In this document: in pieces, positions 44,629-53,640 of the stretch
How the letters are laid out: each line of letters begins with the position of its first letter
Numbering within the stretch: position 1 is the stretch's first letter
Origin: SKPS01 sp964469215
Lineage (GTDB): Bacteria; Bacteroidota; Bacteroidia; Bacteroidales; SKPS01
NCBI GenBank assembly: GCA_964469215.1
Contig: CAYXYB010000002.1
Location: 145,996-209,995 of the forward strand
Reading direction: 5' to 3'
DNA: 64,000 nucleotides
Position numbers and translations under genes: made by a program
Notes under the pieces: model-generated
Database searches by the model: none
Told to the model about the DNA's origin: nothing
What the model saw: only the letters and a program-made list of their open reading frames with translations

Positions 44629-47451
44629 TTAATTGTATTTTATGGTTCTGCAATCGTCAATGATTTTTCCTAATTTGGCATTAGCCGTCACATCGTAGTT
44701 TGGAATATCGCAAACGGAGACAAAACCCACTTTCAAGCGATGGCTCCAGGTGGAATAATTACGAAAACTTGGCAAAGATTTCATTTCTTCTGGTTGCGAA
44801 GTCATAATTTCCGTCTGATTTTCAACTTTGGTAAAAAGTTCCTCAACAGAATTTTCTGTCGGATTTGTGTTGTCATCCAGAATCAAAGCCAAACTGTTTT
44901 GTGCGTTTGCCTGTCGTAAATCATTAATTTCAGATTCGTCAAGATATTCAAAGCCAACAGTGTTAATACATTTATTCAGCAATTCAGCGGAAATATCGGC
45001 AACAATTTCATAAGGCAAATCGGTTTTGTTATGCCCATCAACATAGCGGCGAATTTTTTTAGCTATGTGTTTGGCTATTCCCAATTTCTTGAATAGTTTC
45101 TGATACATAGCTTTGATATTGTCCAAAGAGCTATCTTGTGCTAATATCTGTTGAACAATATATTTGTCGCTTAAGGAAATATGTTCAAACCAGTATTCGA
45201 GTAATGCTTCTGCTAATTGTTGCGCATTGTTTTTAATCAAATCAGAATTGCCTCGAATAAGTTCTTCCAAATCGATTTGTTTCGCTTCGAGTTCAGCGCG
45301 AAATTCCTCTTTTCGTTCCTCGACTATTTTTTCGTACCGGATACATAGTCGTTCAAAGTATTTTTCAGCAGTATCGCCATTCTCAACAGGAACATCTATG
45401 CGGTAAAAGCTGTATTTATCCATATTTATTACATCGCGATGTTCGACATCATCTACTTTTTCACGAAACAGTTTAAGTGCCGAACTTTCGTCAATCATCA
45501 GTTCTTTCATCAGTTGTCCGTAATTCTTGATTTTATCGGCAGAGAAAGCAGTTGCTAACTTAAATTGAATATCACCTGCGGTATTTTTTGCCTTTTGCAA
45601 TTCCTCATCTTTATCCGTACTGTGGAAATGTTTTAAAAGTTCGGCAAGAATTGTATGTGATAATTCGTTCAGTTCCACCCTCATTTTTTCTATACGTGCA
45701 GGATTTATATGATTTGCTGCAATCGTCATTTTATCAATAATCATCTTTGTCCCGTCTTTGTTAATACTTGCTGCTTCATCCCATGCTTCGGCAGGATTGG
45801 CAAAATGGCGTTTTACAAAATCATAATCAAGAAACGATTGACGCAAGTCTTTGCGATAATTAAGATAATTCTGTGTAGGTATTTCTTCAAGTTCTTTTTT
45901 GTGTTCGGAATATCCTTTGAATAGTTTACTTCCACTACCTGTGTCATCAGATTTTTCAAAATCTCTTAAAAGATATATATTCATAAAGTCAGGATGTGTT
46001 TTGGTCCAATTATTAAACCAAGTATATGTATCGGACTTTATTATTTGCTCCTCAAGAACTTTTACGAATCTATCATGCCATTTTTGATTCAAATTTCCAT
46101 CAAATCTATTTTCAAATTCCAAATCACAGTTAAACCAAGTGGAAATGATAAACAATGGAGGAATGGGACAACGAAAATTTTCTCGTATTTCTGAACTGTT
46201 CCCAACCATATTTTCGATCCACCTATTTAATTTCGCAGGCATAACACTTTGTTTTGAGTCCTTATGATTCTGACATAGCATTAATACGTTGATCATTTCT
46301 GAAAAAGAGTATTTGTTAAACAAATAATCGACTCTCCCTCGGCGTAGTAATTGTAAAAGCGCTTTATTAGTGATTTTATTCTCCTCTGTGCTTTCCGGTC
46401 TCCGTGTGCCTGGAAAATCAAGCAAATCAGTTTTATCTAAAAAAGGTTTTTGCTGTATAATCTTTTCTGGTAAAATAAACACTAATTCTGCTGTCAATGC
46501 ACATAAGTATGATTTAGGAAATGTGATTATTTTTTCCAAATTATTGTCAGTAAAAAATACATTTGTTTCCTTACAATAGTTTTCATTTGGGCCTTTATAT
46601 TCGTTATATATTTCATCTAAACGATCTACTTCGAGCAGGGTTCCATTATCCCGTAGCACTGAATCAATTGGAAGATAAACAGTATTGATAAAATTTAAAC
46701 GTTCATATTGATTTATCATATCCATAAATAATGTTGTTATTTCAGGATTAAAATTCCAGAGAAGAGCAAATACATCACCCCACTCAACCGGGGGTATTTT
46801 TGATATAAAAACCAATAATTTGTCAAAAAATTTAGCATCTTTAATATTATTGTACACTAATTTTGAAAAATTATTTTCAAAATACTCATCAATGTCTTTA
46901 ATATGATCATCAATAATTAATTTCTGACATTCAGGTCTGTTTTTATACGTTTCTTCAAAATCATTGATTCTATTGTTTATATCTTCATAGCTTAATGAAG
47001 AATCAACTTTAAGGTTGCTGTAGTAAGCTTCACATAATATAAGGATAATGTCTTTTAGCGAAAGTAGTTTTGCTATAACAGGATAATCTTTATTGACCCA
47101 TTTATGTTTTGTAGTAAATCTCGTTACCACTGAAGTAGATTCATGTTCATTTCCATAAGGATTAATTTTATCTTTGAAATTATATCCCTTTCCTGCCCCA
47201 TCAAATATCTCAAATGGTTTCCCCTCCTCTGATAATAAACTACTAACTAGATATGATTTCCCTGCCTGACTTTCACCAAACATAGCAGCAGCAGGGTTAT
47301 CTTCCAAAGCATCCTTTTTACGGTTCAACTTACGACGATAGTCAACCATGTTGCTATACGCCTCATTCATTTTTTTGCCATCTAACGAAGTTTTGATCCA
47401 GTCGTTAGATTTTTCTATTATTTCGAGTTGTTTTTGTATGGTTTTTTTCAT
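44629..47451 (-). CDS. SrfC-like P-loop GTPase (putative virulence factor family)
   Basis: From ATG 47449-47451 the protein has 940 residues. This start is preferred because AAGGAGG lies at 47460-47466, a Shine-Dalgarno at normal spacing and unusual in this phylum; the longest frame begins ten codons earlier inside the SrfB gene. It matches the enterobacterial SrfC family: Walker A FGESQAGKSYLVS near residue 60, DGAGKGYNFKDKINPYGNEHES soon after, and LLDFPGTRRPEST near 350 as the switch II/G3 region (DFPG). A long helical C-terminal half is typical. SrfC is found next to SrfB in all cases I know, as here. The molecular role of the family is unproven. Confidence 0.88.
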   Translation of the reverse strand: MKKTIQKQLEIIEKSNDWIKTSLDGKKMNEAYSNMVDYRRKLNRKKDALEDNPAAAMFGESQAGKSYLVSSLLSEEGKPFEIFDGAGKGYNFKDKINPYGNEHESTSVVTRFTTKHKWVNKDYPVIAKLLSLKDIILILCEAYYSNLKVDSSLSYEDINNRINDFEETYKNRPECQKLIIDDHIKDIDEYFENNFSKLVYNNIKDAKFFDKLLVFISKIPPVEWGDVFALLWNFNPEITTLFMDMINQYERLNFINTVYLPIDSVLRDNGTLLEVDRLDEIYNEYKGPNENYCKETNVFFTDNNLEKIITFPKSYLCALTAELVFILPEKIIQQKPFLDKTDLLDFPGTRRPESTEENKITNKALLQLLRRGRVDYLFNKYSFSEMINVLMLCQNHKDSKQSVMPAKLNRWIENMVGNSSEIRENFRCPIPPLFIISTWFNCDLEFENRFDGNLNQKWHDRFVKVLEEQIIKSDTYTWFNNWTKTHPDFMNIYLLRDFEKSDDTGSGSKLFKGYSEHKKELEEIPTQNYLNYRKDLRQSFLDYDFVKRHFANPAEAWDEAASINKDGTKMIIDKMTIAANHINPARIEKMRVELNELSHTILAELLKHFHSTDKDEELQKAKNTAGDIQFKLATAFSADKIKNYGQLMKELMIDESSALKLFREKVDDVEHRDVINMDKYSFYRIDVPVENGDTAEKYFERLCIRYEKIVEERKEEFRAELEAKQIDLEELIRGNSDLIKNNAQQLAEALLEYWFEHISLSDKYIVQQILAQDSSLDNIKAMYQKLFKKLGIAKHIAKKIRRYVDGHNKTDLPYEIVADISAELLNKCINTVGFEYLDESEINDLRQANAQNSLALILDDNTNPTENSVEELFTKVENQTEIMTSQPEEMKSLPSFRNYSTWSHRLKVGFVSVCDIPNYDVTANAKLGKIIDDCRTIKYN

Positions 47452-47464
47452 TACTACAGCCTCC

Positions 47465-50400
47465 TTAATTTTGTGAAGCATTGATATTTAAAGAGAAAAT
47501 ACCCGAATCGAGCCAAAAGCTGTCAACTTCACTCATACTTTGCACTTGCAAATTGAAGAAATTCTTGTTCAACGTATTTCCTTCTTTATCTGTAACTTCT
47601 TCCAAAGTCAATTTTTCGATATCTTCGCTTATATCACGCGATATTGTAACTTTTAGCGGCATTCCTTTGTGTATTTTATCTTTTTCTTTTTGAATTTCCT
47701 GCTGAACCTGATTTATGGGCGGATCATCTAAATCAAATCGCCCCAGAACGCGGTCTTCAATTTTGAAATCATTAAAATCAAGGGTGTAGAACGGCCGGGA
47801 AGGGTATGCTGGTATATCCAATTGCCGAACGCCAATACGAGAAGGCAAATTCGAAACAGCAAATGTTGTGTGGTTATTGCCCGGCGAGATGATTGTGTTG
47901 AGATATACCAATGAATCATCGTTGAGTTTGCCAAAATAAAAAGTCGTAGGCAGAAGTCTCTTTTTTAACTCAGAAAGATTTAAGGTAAAACCATCCAATC
48001 CTCCATTTTCAGCAATTTGTCCGATCATTCCGCCGGTTGTAACAATAGATTTTGGGTTGATAAAATTTCCGTTGCCGTTGATAAAAGGATAGCGTTTGTC
48101 TTCGGGATACCAGCGCCCTACGCGATAATCATTCATTGTTTTTAGACGATTGGGCGAAATGGCATAATACTTCAGAAACAAGTCGGACAGCGGTTTAAGT
48201 GAAGTCGGACGTCCTGAAAGCAAAACAATATCGCAGGTATAATACGAAAGAAGTGAAGAAATTTTACCAATCAACGAATCAAAGGTTTTTTCAACAATGT
48301 CGGCAACAACTTTCTTTTTGTAAGTCCATTGAATATCGGCAAATTCAAAACCGAAACAGTCTTTAAAATGTTGTAAAACAGCTTGCGTTGGCGGATTTGT
48401 CCCGAAAATATCGCTGTACGACAGAATTGAATCGTCTTGATTTTCTTTCAGTAATTCTAAGTAATACGCAACAATTGGAACAGAAACCTGCAAGTTAAAA
48501 TCGCTGCGGAGTCGGCGATTACGGAACGATACTCCAACATCAGTTCCGAGAAATGGCTGTAAAATTTCTATAGGATTTTTACCGAGTTGTCTTATTTTTT
48601 GCTCTATTGGCGAATTCCGTCCCTCAATAACAAGTTGTTGTACGAGGTGTTTCATTAAATCATCACCCGCGAAATAAAAACTTTCCCAAAATCGGGGCAC
48701 TGGAATTAATGTACATTGTGCATCGCTGTCTTCATACTTGTATGTGGCGATCATAACATCAGTAGTACCTGCGCCAATATCCACCGAGCCAATTGTAAGT
48801 GACTTTTTATTGTAATCTTCCACATCGCTACGCACTTTACCATAGAAATCAAAATAATCCTTTACGTTTTTCTGATAACGTTCTTTTATTTCAGCATAAA
48901 GAAAAACAAATTGAGCAGCAGTGGCTTCATCGTAAATCCATTCGATGCGCTCTTCTTTCGCGGAAAGTTTTTTTGCAGACGGGATAACTTGTATTCTCCT
49001 GCGGATTTCAGTTTCATCCATCTCTATGGAATAAGTGTTTTCAAAGAAGCGGTCGAGCATAATGGCGGCATCTTCGGCACACTTACGAAGTGCAACTTGC
49101 TCTATATGCGACATTGCAGTAGGACAGGTAACAATGATGCGTCCAATTTTTCGTGGCATTGATTCGTTTCCCCAATGATTGCGCTGCGCATAACTATTGA
49201 TCTGCATTTTTGCCTGCGACAGAATTTCGAGAAAAGCGAAAGTCATCAATGCTTTACGGGAATACCGGTTTTTGATTGAGCCATCGCCTAAAGTTCCGTC
49301 TTCGTTTAATTGTTCCGAAATACCTTCAATATAAATCGGACGGGCAGATTCGCCGCCTAATTGCACGAATTCCCATTCCTGTTTTTGCGGTTTTTCGTCC
49401 CACAAAAAGCGTTTCGGACTTGAAAAAGTACTTGTCTTTTCCGCACCTGTATTCATATTGGTTGCCTGATGAATCAGCCGGTTTGCTTCTTTCCCCAAAC
49501 GAATCATAGAAGGATAAACAAATTGGCTACTGTTTTCCAAACCGAATTTTCCGCCAAAACTGGCTTCGCGGAACGCCAAACGCATATCAAAGGAATCACG
49601 ATATTTGTTCAATGCCCCATTTGAAACCGGATAAGTAAAATCCTGCAATTCCAAAGGACTTGATTTTGTAAAATCGCTGTTATCAAAAAGCACGGAACAA
49701 GTGCGAGAATTACCAATATCAACTACTAAATCAACATTTCCATAAGCAGCATTTTGGTTTGAATATAAAGTGAAAGTCGGCAAATTTCCAAATTGCTGAA
49801 TATACCTATTGATATATATATACTGTGCCAAATATTTCATTTTCGGCATGCATAATCTTCTGTCATTGATGTTATCAATGTCGTGAAAATGTTTCAACAC
49901 ATATTTATCCACCCATCCGCAATTTTTTTCTTCCGAACAATAACCAATCAGACCTTCTTCGGTATTACATAAAGCATATTTTTTTAAAGTATCGGCAGCA
50001 TTTGTAAAAATTGGCGTTTCCTGGAAGTTTTCTTCTTCAAAACCTTCTTCCTTAAATACGGTTTTCGTGTCAAAAGCCAATAGGAGATTATATTTCTTGA
50101 TTTTGCCTTCTTGTCCGTTAGGAATAAGCTTAAAACGGCACCAATTTGTCGGCCCAAAATCCGACCGTTTGCCTTTGAGATGAAAGAATGGCATCGGGAA
50201 CCAAGTATTTTCAAACTTATTCCAATCGGCTTCATTAATTTTACTTAGAGACACATCGAAGCAACCCGAATCCCTTGCTTCTTCGGTATCTATCAGAATT
50301 ATGCAGCTATTATCAAATTCATCGTCAGTTGAGATTGTTTCCCAAGAATCGGTAACTTTATAGTTGTTGTTCAGAGTAGCATAACCGAGATTACTACCAT

Positions 50401-50578
50401 ACAATATGTGCTTCTTTATCCAAATTTCTTCTTCTGAGAAAAAATGAGCGATTTCCAACTTTTTCTGTTGGACTGACATATCGAGCCATTCATGAAAATA
50501 CATCTTAAAGTTGTCGTTGAAATTGATTTCCAATGGAATGGTGAAAAATTGAATGCCTGTGTTTGCTATTAGATTCAT
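47465..50578 (-). CDS. SrfB-like actin/Hsp70-fold protein
   Basis: The 1037-residue protein matches the SrfB virulence-factor family. The nucleotide-binding motifs of the actin/Hsp70 superfamily are present: VVDIGNSRTCSVLFD near residue 285 (phosphate 1), SVDIGAGTTDVMIA near 604 (phosphate 2) and VLLSGRPTSLKPL near 787 (adenosine region). SrfB phrases such as FSSPKRFLWDEKP and GRIIVTCPTAMSHIEQ are also clear. There is no signal peptide, so it is cytosolic. It is the first gene of a nine-gene minus-strand operon and is followed by the SrfC homologue. srfABC in Salmonella was named for regulation by SsrB; its biochemical function is still unknown. Confidence 0.9.
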   Translation of the reverse strand: MNLIANTGIQFFTIPLEINFNDNFKMYFHEWLDMSVQQKKLEIAHFFSEEEIWIKKHILYGSNLGYATLNNNYKVTDSWETISTDDEFDNSCIILIDTEEARDSGCFDVSLSKINEADWNKFENTWFPMPFFHLKGKRSDFGPTNWCRFKLIPNGQEGKIKKYNLLLAFDTKTVFKEEGFEEENFQETPIFTNAADTLKKYALCNTEEGLIGYCSEEKNCGWVDKYVLKHFHDIDNINDRRLCMPKMKYLAQYIYINRYIQQFGNLPTFTLYSNQNAAYGNVDLVVDIGNSRTCSVLFDNSDFTKSSPLELQDFTYPVSNGALNKYRDSFDMRLAFREASFGGKFGLENSSQFVYPSMIRLGKEANRLIHQATNMNTGAEKTSTFSSPKRFLWDEKPQKQEWEFVQLGGESARPIYIEGISEQLNEDGTLGDGSIKNRYSRKALMTFAFLEILSQAKMQINSYAQRNHWGNESMPRKIGRIIVTCPTAMSHIEQVALRKCAEDAAIMLDRFFENTYSIEMDETEIRRRIQVIPSAKKLSAKEERIEWIYDEATAAQFVFLYAEIKERYQKNVKDYFDFYGKVRSDVEDYNKKSLTIGSVDIGAGTTDVMIATYKYEDSDAQCTLIPVPRFWESFYFAGDDLMKHLVQQLVIEGRNSPIEQKIRQLGKNPIEILQPFLGTDVGVSFRNRRLRSDFNLQVSVPIVAYYLELLKENQDDSILSYSDIFGTNPPTQAVLQHFKDCFGFEFADIQWTYKKKVVADIVEKTFDSLIGKISSLLSYYTCDIVLLSGRPTSLKPLSDLFLKYYAISPNRLKTMNDYRVGRWYPEDKRYPFINGNGNFINPKSIVTTGGMIGQIAENGGLDGFTLNLSELKKRLLPTTFYFGKLNDDSLVYLNTIISPGNNHTTFAVSNLPSRIGVRQLDIPAYPSRPFYTLDFNDFKIEDRVLGRFDLDDPPINQVQQEIQKEKDKIHKGMPLKVTISRDISEDIEKLTLEEVTDKEGNTLNKNFFNLQVQSMSEVDSFWLDSGIFSLNINASQN

Positions 50579-51090
50579 ATTAGATACTTTAAAAGTAATT
50601 CAAATTAGTATTTATTGACACACCTTTGATAGAAAGTTCATTTTTAATATAATCTTAGGAAATTCGTGAAAAGTGGGCCAATTTGTTGGACCTGCCAAAT
50701 TTTGCATTACTTGATGGTAATTGCAAAACTGAAATGGCGTGGCAGGAAATAGTACAGCTTTATCTTTATGTCTGGTGTGGTTGACAGTCATTTCGCTTTG
50801 TTCTTTAATTCTCCTTATGTATATCGCCTTGTATGCATTCATGTCTCTGTATATTTTCGTCGTGTCTCGTATGCTAGTTTCTCTTGCATTTGACCCATAA
50901 GTACCCGTCATCTGGAGGATTCAGGCTCTATGAAGTCAGACTAAACTAAGGCGCAATTTACAGAAAATTCTTATACAAACAAAAAGAATAAAATTTTAAG
51001 TGGCACGCAAATGTACCTTGATAATTCTTTTGTATTCTTTATTTTGAACAGCGTGTTGCGCAATTGCAAATGTGACACCAACTGCGCTGG
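50579..51090. other. 512-bp stretch between the SrfB operon and the T7SS-like locus
   Basis: Probably contains the SrfB operon promoter (minus strand); a TAATTTG variant lies about 30 bases before the SrfB start, but no full consensus. A 99-codon open frame (50612-50911, minus) has unconvincing composition and no family. Nothing else is recognised. Confidence 0.4.
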
Positions 51091-51315
51091 CTATTCATGT
51101 AAATTATTGATTGTTTGTTCTGCTCTTTCAAAAGACTTGTCAATTTTTGAGAGTTCTGTCAAATAAGTGTGAACTTCGTTAGGAAGGGAATTGATATACT
51201 GTTCGTAGTATCTTCTTTGAACTGGGTCATCCCAATTTTCTGATGTCGATACTGCTTGTTGCTTTAATACATCATAAGCACTCTCTATATATGTCCTGTT
51301 ACTTTGAAAACTCAT
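51091..51315 (-). CDS. Small helical protein after the toxin gene (partner or immunity candidate)
   Basis: This 74-residue, all-helical, acidic protein has a central W-D-D-P-V-Q-R-R-Y-Y motif after a short helix, reminiscent of the tryptophan turn of WXG100-like helical hairpins. Its ATG overlaps the stop of the toxin gene (ATGA), so the two are translationally coupled. Position suggests an immunity protein; the WDDP helical-hairpin look suggests instead a co-exported partner or targeting chaperone. No other immunity candidate follows. Confidence 0.65.
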   Translation of the reverse strand: MSFQSNRTYIESAYDVLKQQAVSTSENWDDPVQRRYYEQYINSLPNEVHTYLTELSKIDKSFERAEQTINNLHE

Positions 51316-52730
51316 CGGCTATTTTTTTCAAAAACATCTGCTGGTAATACAACTGTCTTTCCTGTCTGTAAGAAATATGCTTGTGCTGCTGCAATCCTAT
51401 GTCTGCCGTTACTGTCAATCTGATAATAGTCGCCTGCCTTTAACAAGCGAATTGGTTCAGAACCATGAAAAACATCGTGTGCATTAGCAACCCACATATC
51501 TTCTTTCCTGATTTCGTCAAGTGATTTTCCTTTCTTCAATTCATCCTGGCATTTTTGATACTTGTCAATAAGGTCAATGTATTTTGATTGGTCTAATCCG
51601 TGTTGATTCCAAAATTTCTCATCACTAATCTCGGCAGGTGAAATAACATTTGATGGATTGATTTCTTTTCTACCCAAATTGTTTGCTCCAAAAAAATCAG
51701 AGTTACTCAATTCCTGAAAGGCTGCCTTTGCATTTTGTTGAATTGAAGAAAAGTTACTGTTTAGTGGTTTGAAAACTTCACTTCCAGATTCTTTAACTTC
51801 ATTTCTTGTTTCGTATCCCAAACCCTTGTAAAAAGGAACATTTGCTTCATTACTCCAGCCGTAAATTTCCTTGCAGTCGTTGGCTCTGCAATTAGCTTCC
51901 ATGTTCTGAATAAGATATTTTCCAACTTTCTCGTTTTGTAAACTTGCCGGGATATTTACGCTGACGATTTTCCCGTACATTACAGAATCTTTATTCTCTA
52001 TTTTCAATTCCGAACAAGTGAGTTCATTTTGGTTTTCTAAATAGGTTGTGGCAATCAGTCCATTTTTCTTTTTGTTAGAAACACTAAATAAACTGCCACT
52101 TAAACCAATAAAAGAAAATACAGTCATGAGAATTATTTCAGCAACTCCAACAGTTGCTGCTAAAATCATTGTCGGGTCAACCCTTGCAACGGCTTCTGCC
52201 AATTCAAAACCATCTGTATGTTTACTGTTCAAAGGAGAAGAAACTGAAAGATAATCTTCTGCTCCGTTAATTAGTTGTTTCAAACTGCTTGTTGCTGCTT
52301 CTTTTTCAAACTGAATTAGAGTTCTGTATTTGATTTTTGGATTTTGATATTCAGCAATAGCAATTTCCAGATTGCGAATTTCACGTCTGAACGAGTTGTA
52401 ATTGAGTTCAGCTAGTTCTAATCGTTTCCTGCATTCAATAACTTCTTCTTGCTCATATTCGCAATCTGGATAATGAGTGTGACCGTCTTCATCTTCATAA
52501 GTATCCGCTTCGCAATATAAAAGGACACGGTTTGCGTTTCGTAAATCTTCCTGTGCTGTTTCAATCATTCGTTGAAACTGCGATTCAAGAGATTGTAAAT
52601 TGCCAATTCGTGATTGAAGTTTTGAATCAATTTCTAGCAATTGGTTCTCACTTTCTTCACAAAATCTTGCTATGGCAACTCTTAATTCTTCAAGCGAGAT
52701 TATATCCCTTATGTAAGCGAAATTGCTCAC
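51312..52730 (-). CDS. Modular T7SS-type toxin candidate: helical N-terminus, GNAT-like and ParB-like domains
   Basis: The 472-residue protein starts with ~165 residues of long coiled coils (LLEIDSKLQSRIGNLQSLES...) containing CEADTYEDEDGHTHYPDC, a cysteine/acidic insert I associate with N-terminal regions of polymorphic toxins. A hydrophobic stretch (ILAATVGVAEIILMTVFSFIG, ~192-212) could span a membrane. Residues ~250-325 resemble a GNAT acetyltransferase core (KIVSVNIPASLQNEKVGKYL ... NVPFYKGLGYE). The C-terminal ~60 residues resemble ParB/sulfiredoxin-fold toxin domains (VFHGSEPIRLL...DSNGRHRIAAAQAYF). The gene is 3 bp after the WXG100-like gene and overlaps the small helical gene. Toxin activity is inference. 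Confidence 0.7.
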   Translation of the reverse strand: MSNFAYIRDIISLEELRVAIARFCEESENQLLEIDSKLQSRIGNLQSLESQFQRMIETAQEDLRNANRVLLYCEADTYEDEDGHTHYPDCEYEQEEVIECRKRLELAELNYNSFRREIRNLEIAIAEYQNPKIKYRTLIQFEKEAATSSLKQLINGAEDYLSVSSPLNSKHTDGFELAEAVARVDPTMILAATVGVAEIILMTVFSFIGLSGSLFSVSNKKKNGLIATTYLENQNELTCSELKIENKDSVMYGKIVSVNIPASLQNEKVGKYLIQNMEANCRANDCKEIYGWSNEANVPFYKGLGYETRNEVKESGSEVFKPLNSNFSSIQQNAKAAFQELSNSDFFGANNLGRKEINPSNVISPAEISDEKFWNQHGLDQSKYIDLIDKYQKCQDELKKGKSLDEIRKEDMWVANAHDVFHGSEPIRLLKAGDYYQIDSNGRHRIAAAQAYFLQTGKTVVLPADVFEKNSR

Positions 52731-52733
52731 TAC

Positions 52734-53009
52734 TTATTTTTTTGTGTTTAAATAAACATCAAGAGTTGCAGCTTTCTTTTTAAGGAAGTTGCTGTACTCT
52801 TCAGCTGTTTGTATTAGTTTGTCTAATGGTTTTACATCTTGCTCGAACTGTTGTGCAAATTGAGCATTCTCGTTGTCGCGCCATGACTGACTTAGGTGAT
52901 TCATTTTGGCTCTTGTAGAATCCTTTAATCCTCTAAAGTCCATTGCTAATTTGTTGAGATGATAAGCGAACTGTCGCATTTCATCAGGATTTCCGTGAAC
53001 ATCTGACAT
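52734..53009 (-). CDS. WXG100-like small secreted helical protein
   Basis: The 91-residue protein is predicted as a helical hairpin with a tryptophan turn, HLSQSWRDNENAQFAQQFE (W43), in place of strict W-x-G. The start MSDVHGNPDEMRQFAYHLN is like the WXG100 families found outside Gram-positives. There is no signal peptide. WXG100 proteins are substrates or co-secreted partners of FtsK/SpoIIIE-type EssC ATPases, and such an ATPase gene lies 630 bp upstream in the same operon. The toxin candidate follows after 3 bp. Confidence 0.75.
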   Translation of the reverse strand: MSDVHGNPDEMRQFAYHLNKLAMDFRGLKDSTRAKMNHLSQSWRDNENAQFAQQFEQDVKPLDKLIQTAEEYSNFLKKKAATLDVYLNTKK

Positions 53010-53039
53010 GATTTAGGCTTTTTTATTAATTAATAGAAT

Positions 53040-53624
53040 TCACTTTGTGAGTTTTTCAATTTCAATAAGAGCGAAACCATAATCTTTTGAATACGGTAGT
53101 CGAAGAATTTTCATTTCAACAAAATCAAAATGGTAACAATAAGAGTTGTTTTTATCGTATTCGGTTTTTGTCCAAATTATTGCTGTTTGGTCAGCCGCAA
53201 CATGAAGTCCACTATTTGTAATATAACCAGTAGATTCAAATACAAATAGTTTCTTACCATTTAAAATATTGCGGAGCTTTTTAAAGATACTTTGTTTCTC
53301 ACCAAAATATCGAAAAACCTCTTTTTGAATTAAAACCAGGTCATCATCTGTGGGAATTTGAAAATTTTCAGAACTAATGTTAAGTGAATTATTTATTGCA
53401 TACCAATTGTACAATTTAATGTTATGTCCATTTGATATACTTGCAGTATTATAACAAGCAGGGATGCGCTTTTTTGAAGCCTCTTTCCATTCATTTTCTG
53501 TGTTCGCTACACATATCTTTTCTCCATTTGAAAAGCACTCTGAAGTGATAAATTTGATTTTTGTTTTTCTTCCATTCAGATCTAAAACAAATTTCATCAA
53601 TGATTTTGTTTTTTTCTTTTTCAT
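53040..53624 (-). CDS. FISUMP-like domain protein
   Basis: The 194-residue protein has a short lysine-rich start and no clear signal peptide. Its core matches FISUMP (Fibrobacter succinogenes paralogous domain) phrases: NEWKEASKKRIPACYN, IKLYNWYAINNS and FQIPTDDDLVLIQK, then GLHVAADQTAIIWTKTEYDKN. FISUMP domains are C-type-lectin/SUMF-like folds, generally on secreted proteins. Placed between the FtsK-type ATPase (16 bp away) and the WXG100-like gene, it could be an exported or accessory component of the locus. Confidence 0.7.
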   Translation of the reverse strand: MKKKKTKSLMKFVLDLNGRKTKIKFITSECFSNGEKICVANTENEWKEASKKRIPACYNTASISNGHNIKLYNWYAINNSLNISSENFQIPTDDDLVLIQKEVFRYFGEKQSIFKKLRNILNGKKLFVFESTGYITNSGLHVAADQTAIIWTKTEYDKNNSYCYHFDFVEMKILRLPYSKDYGFALIEIEKLTK

Positions 53625-53640
53625 ATTTTATATTTTTAGA

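Noticed and set aside
50612..50911. A 99-codon minus-strand open frame between the two large operons
   Set aside because: Composition is not protein-like, it has no recognised motif, and it sits where the SrfB promoter is expected.
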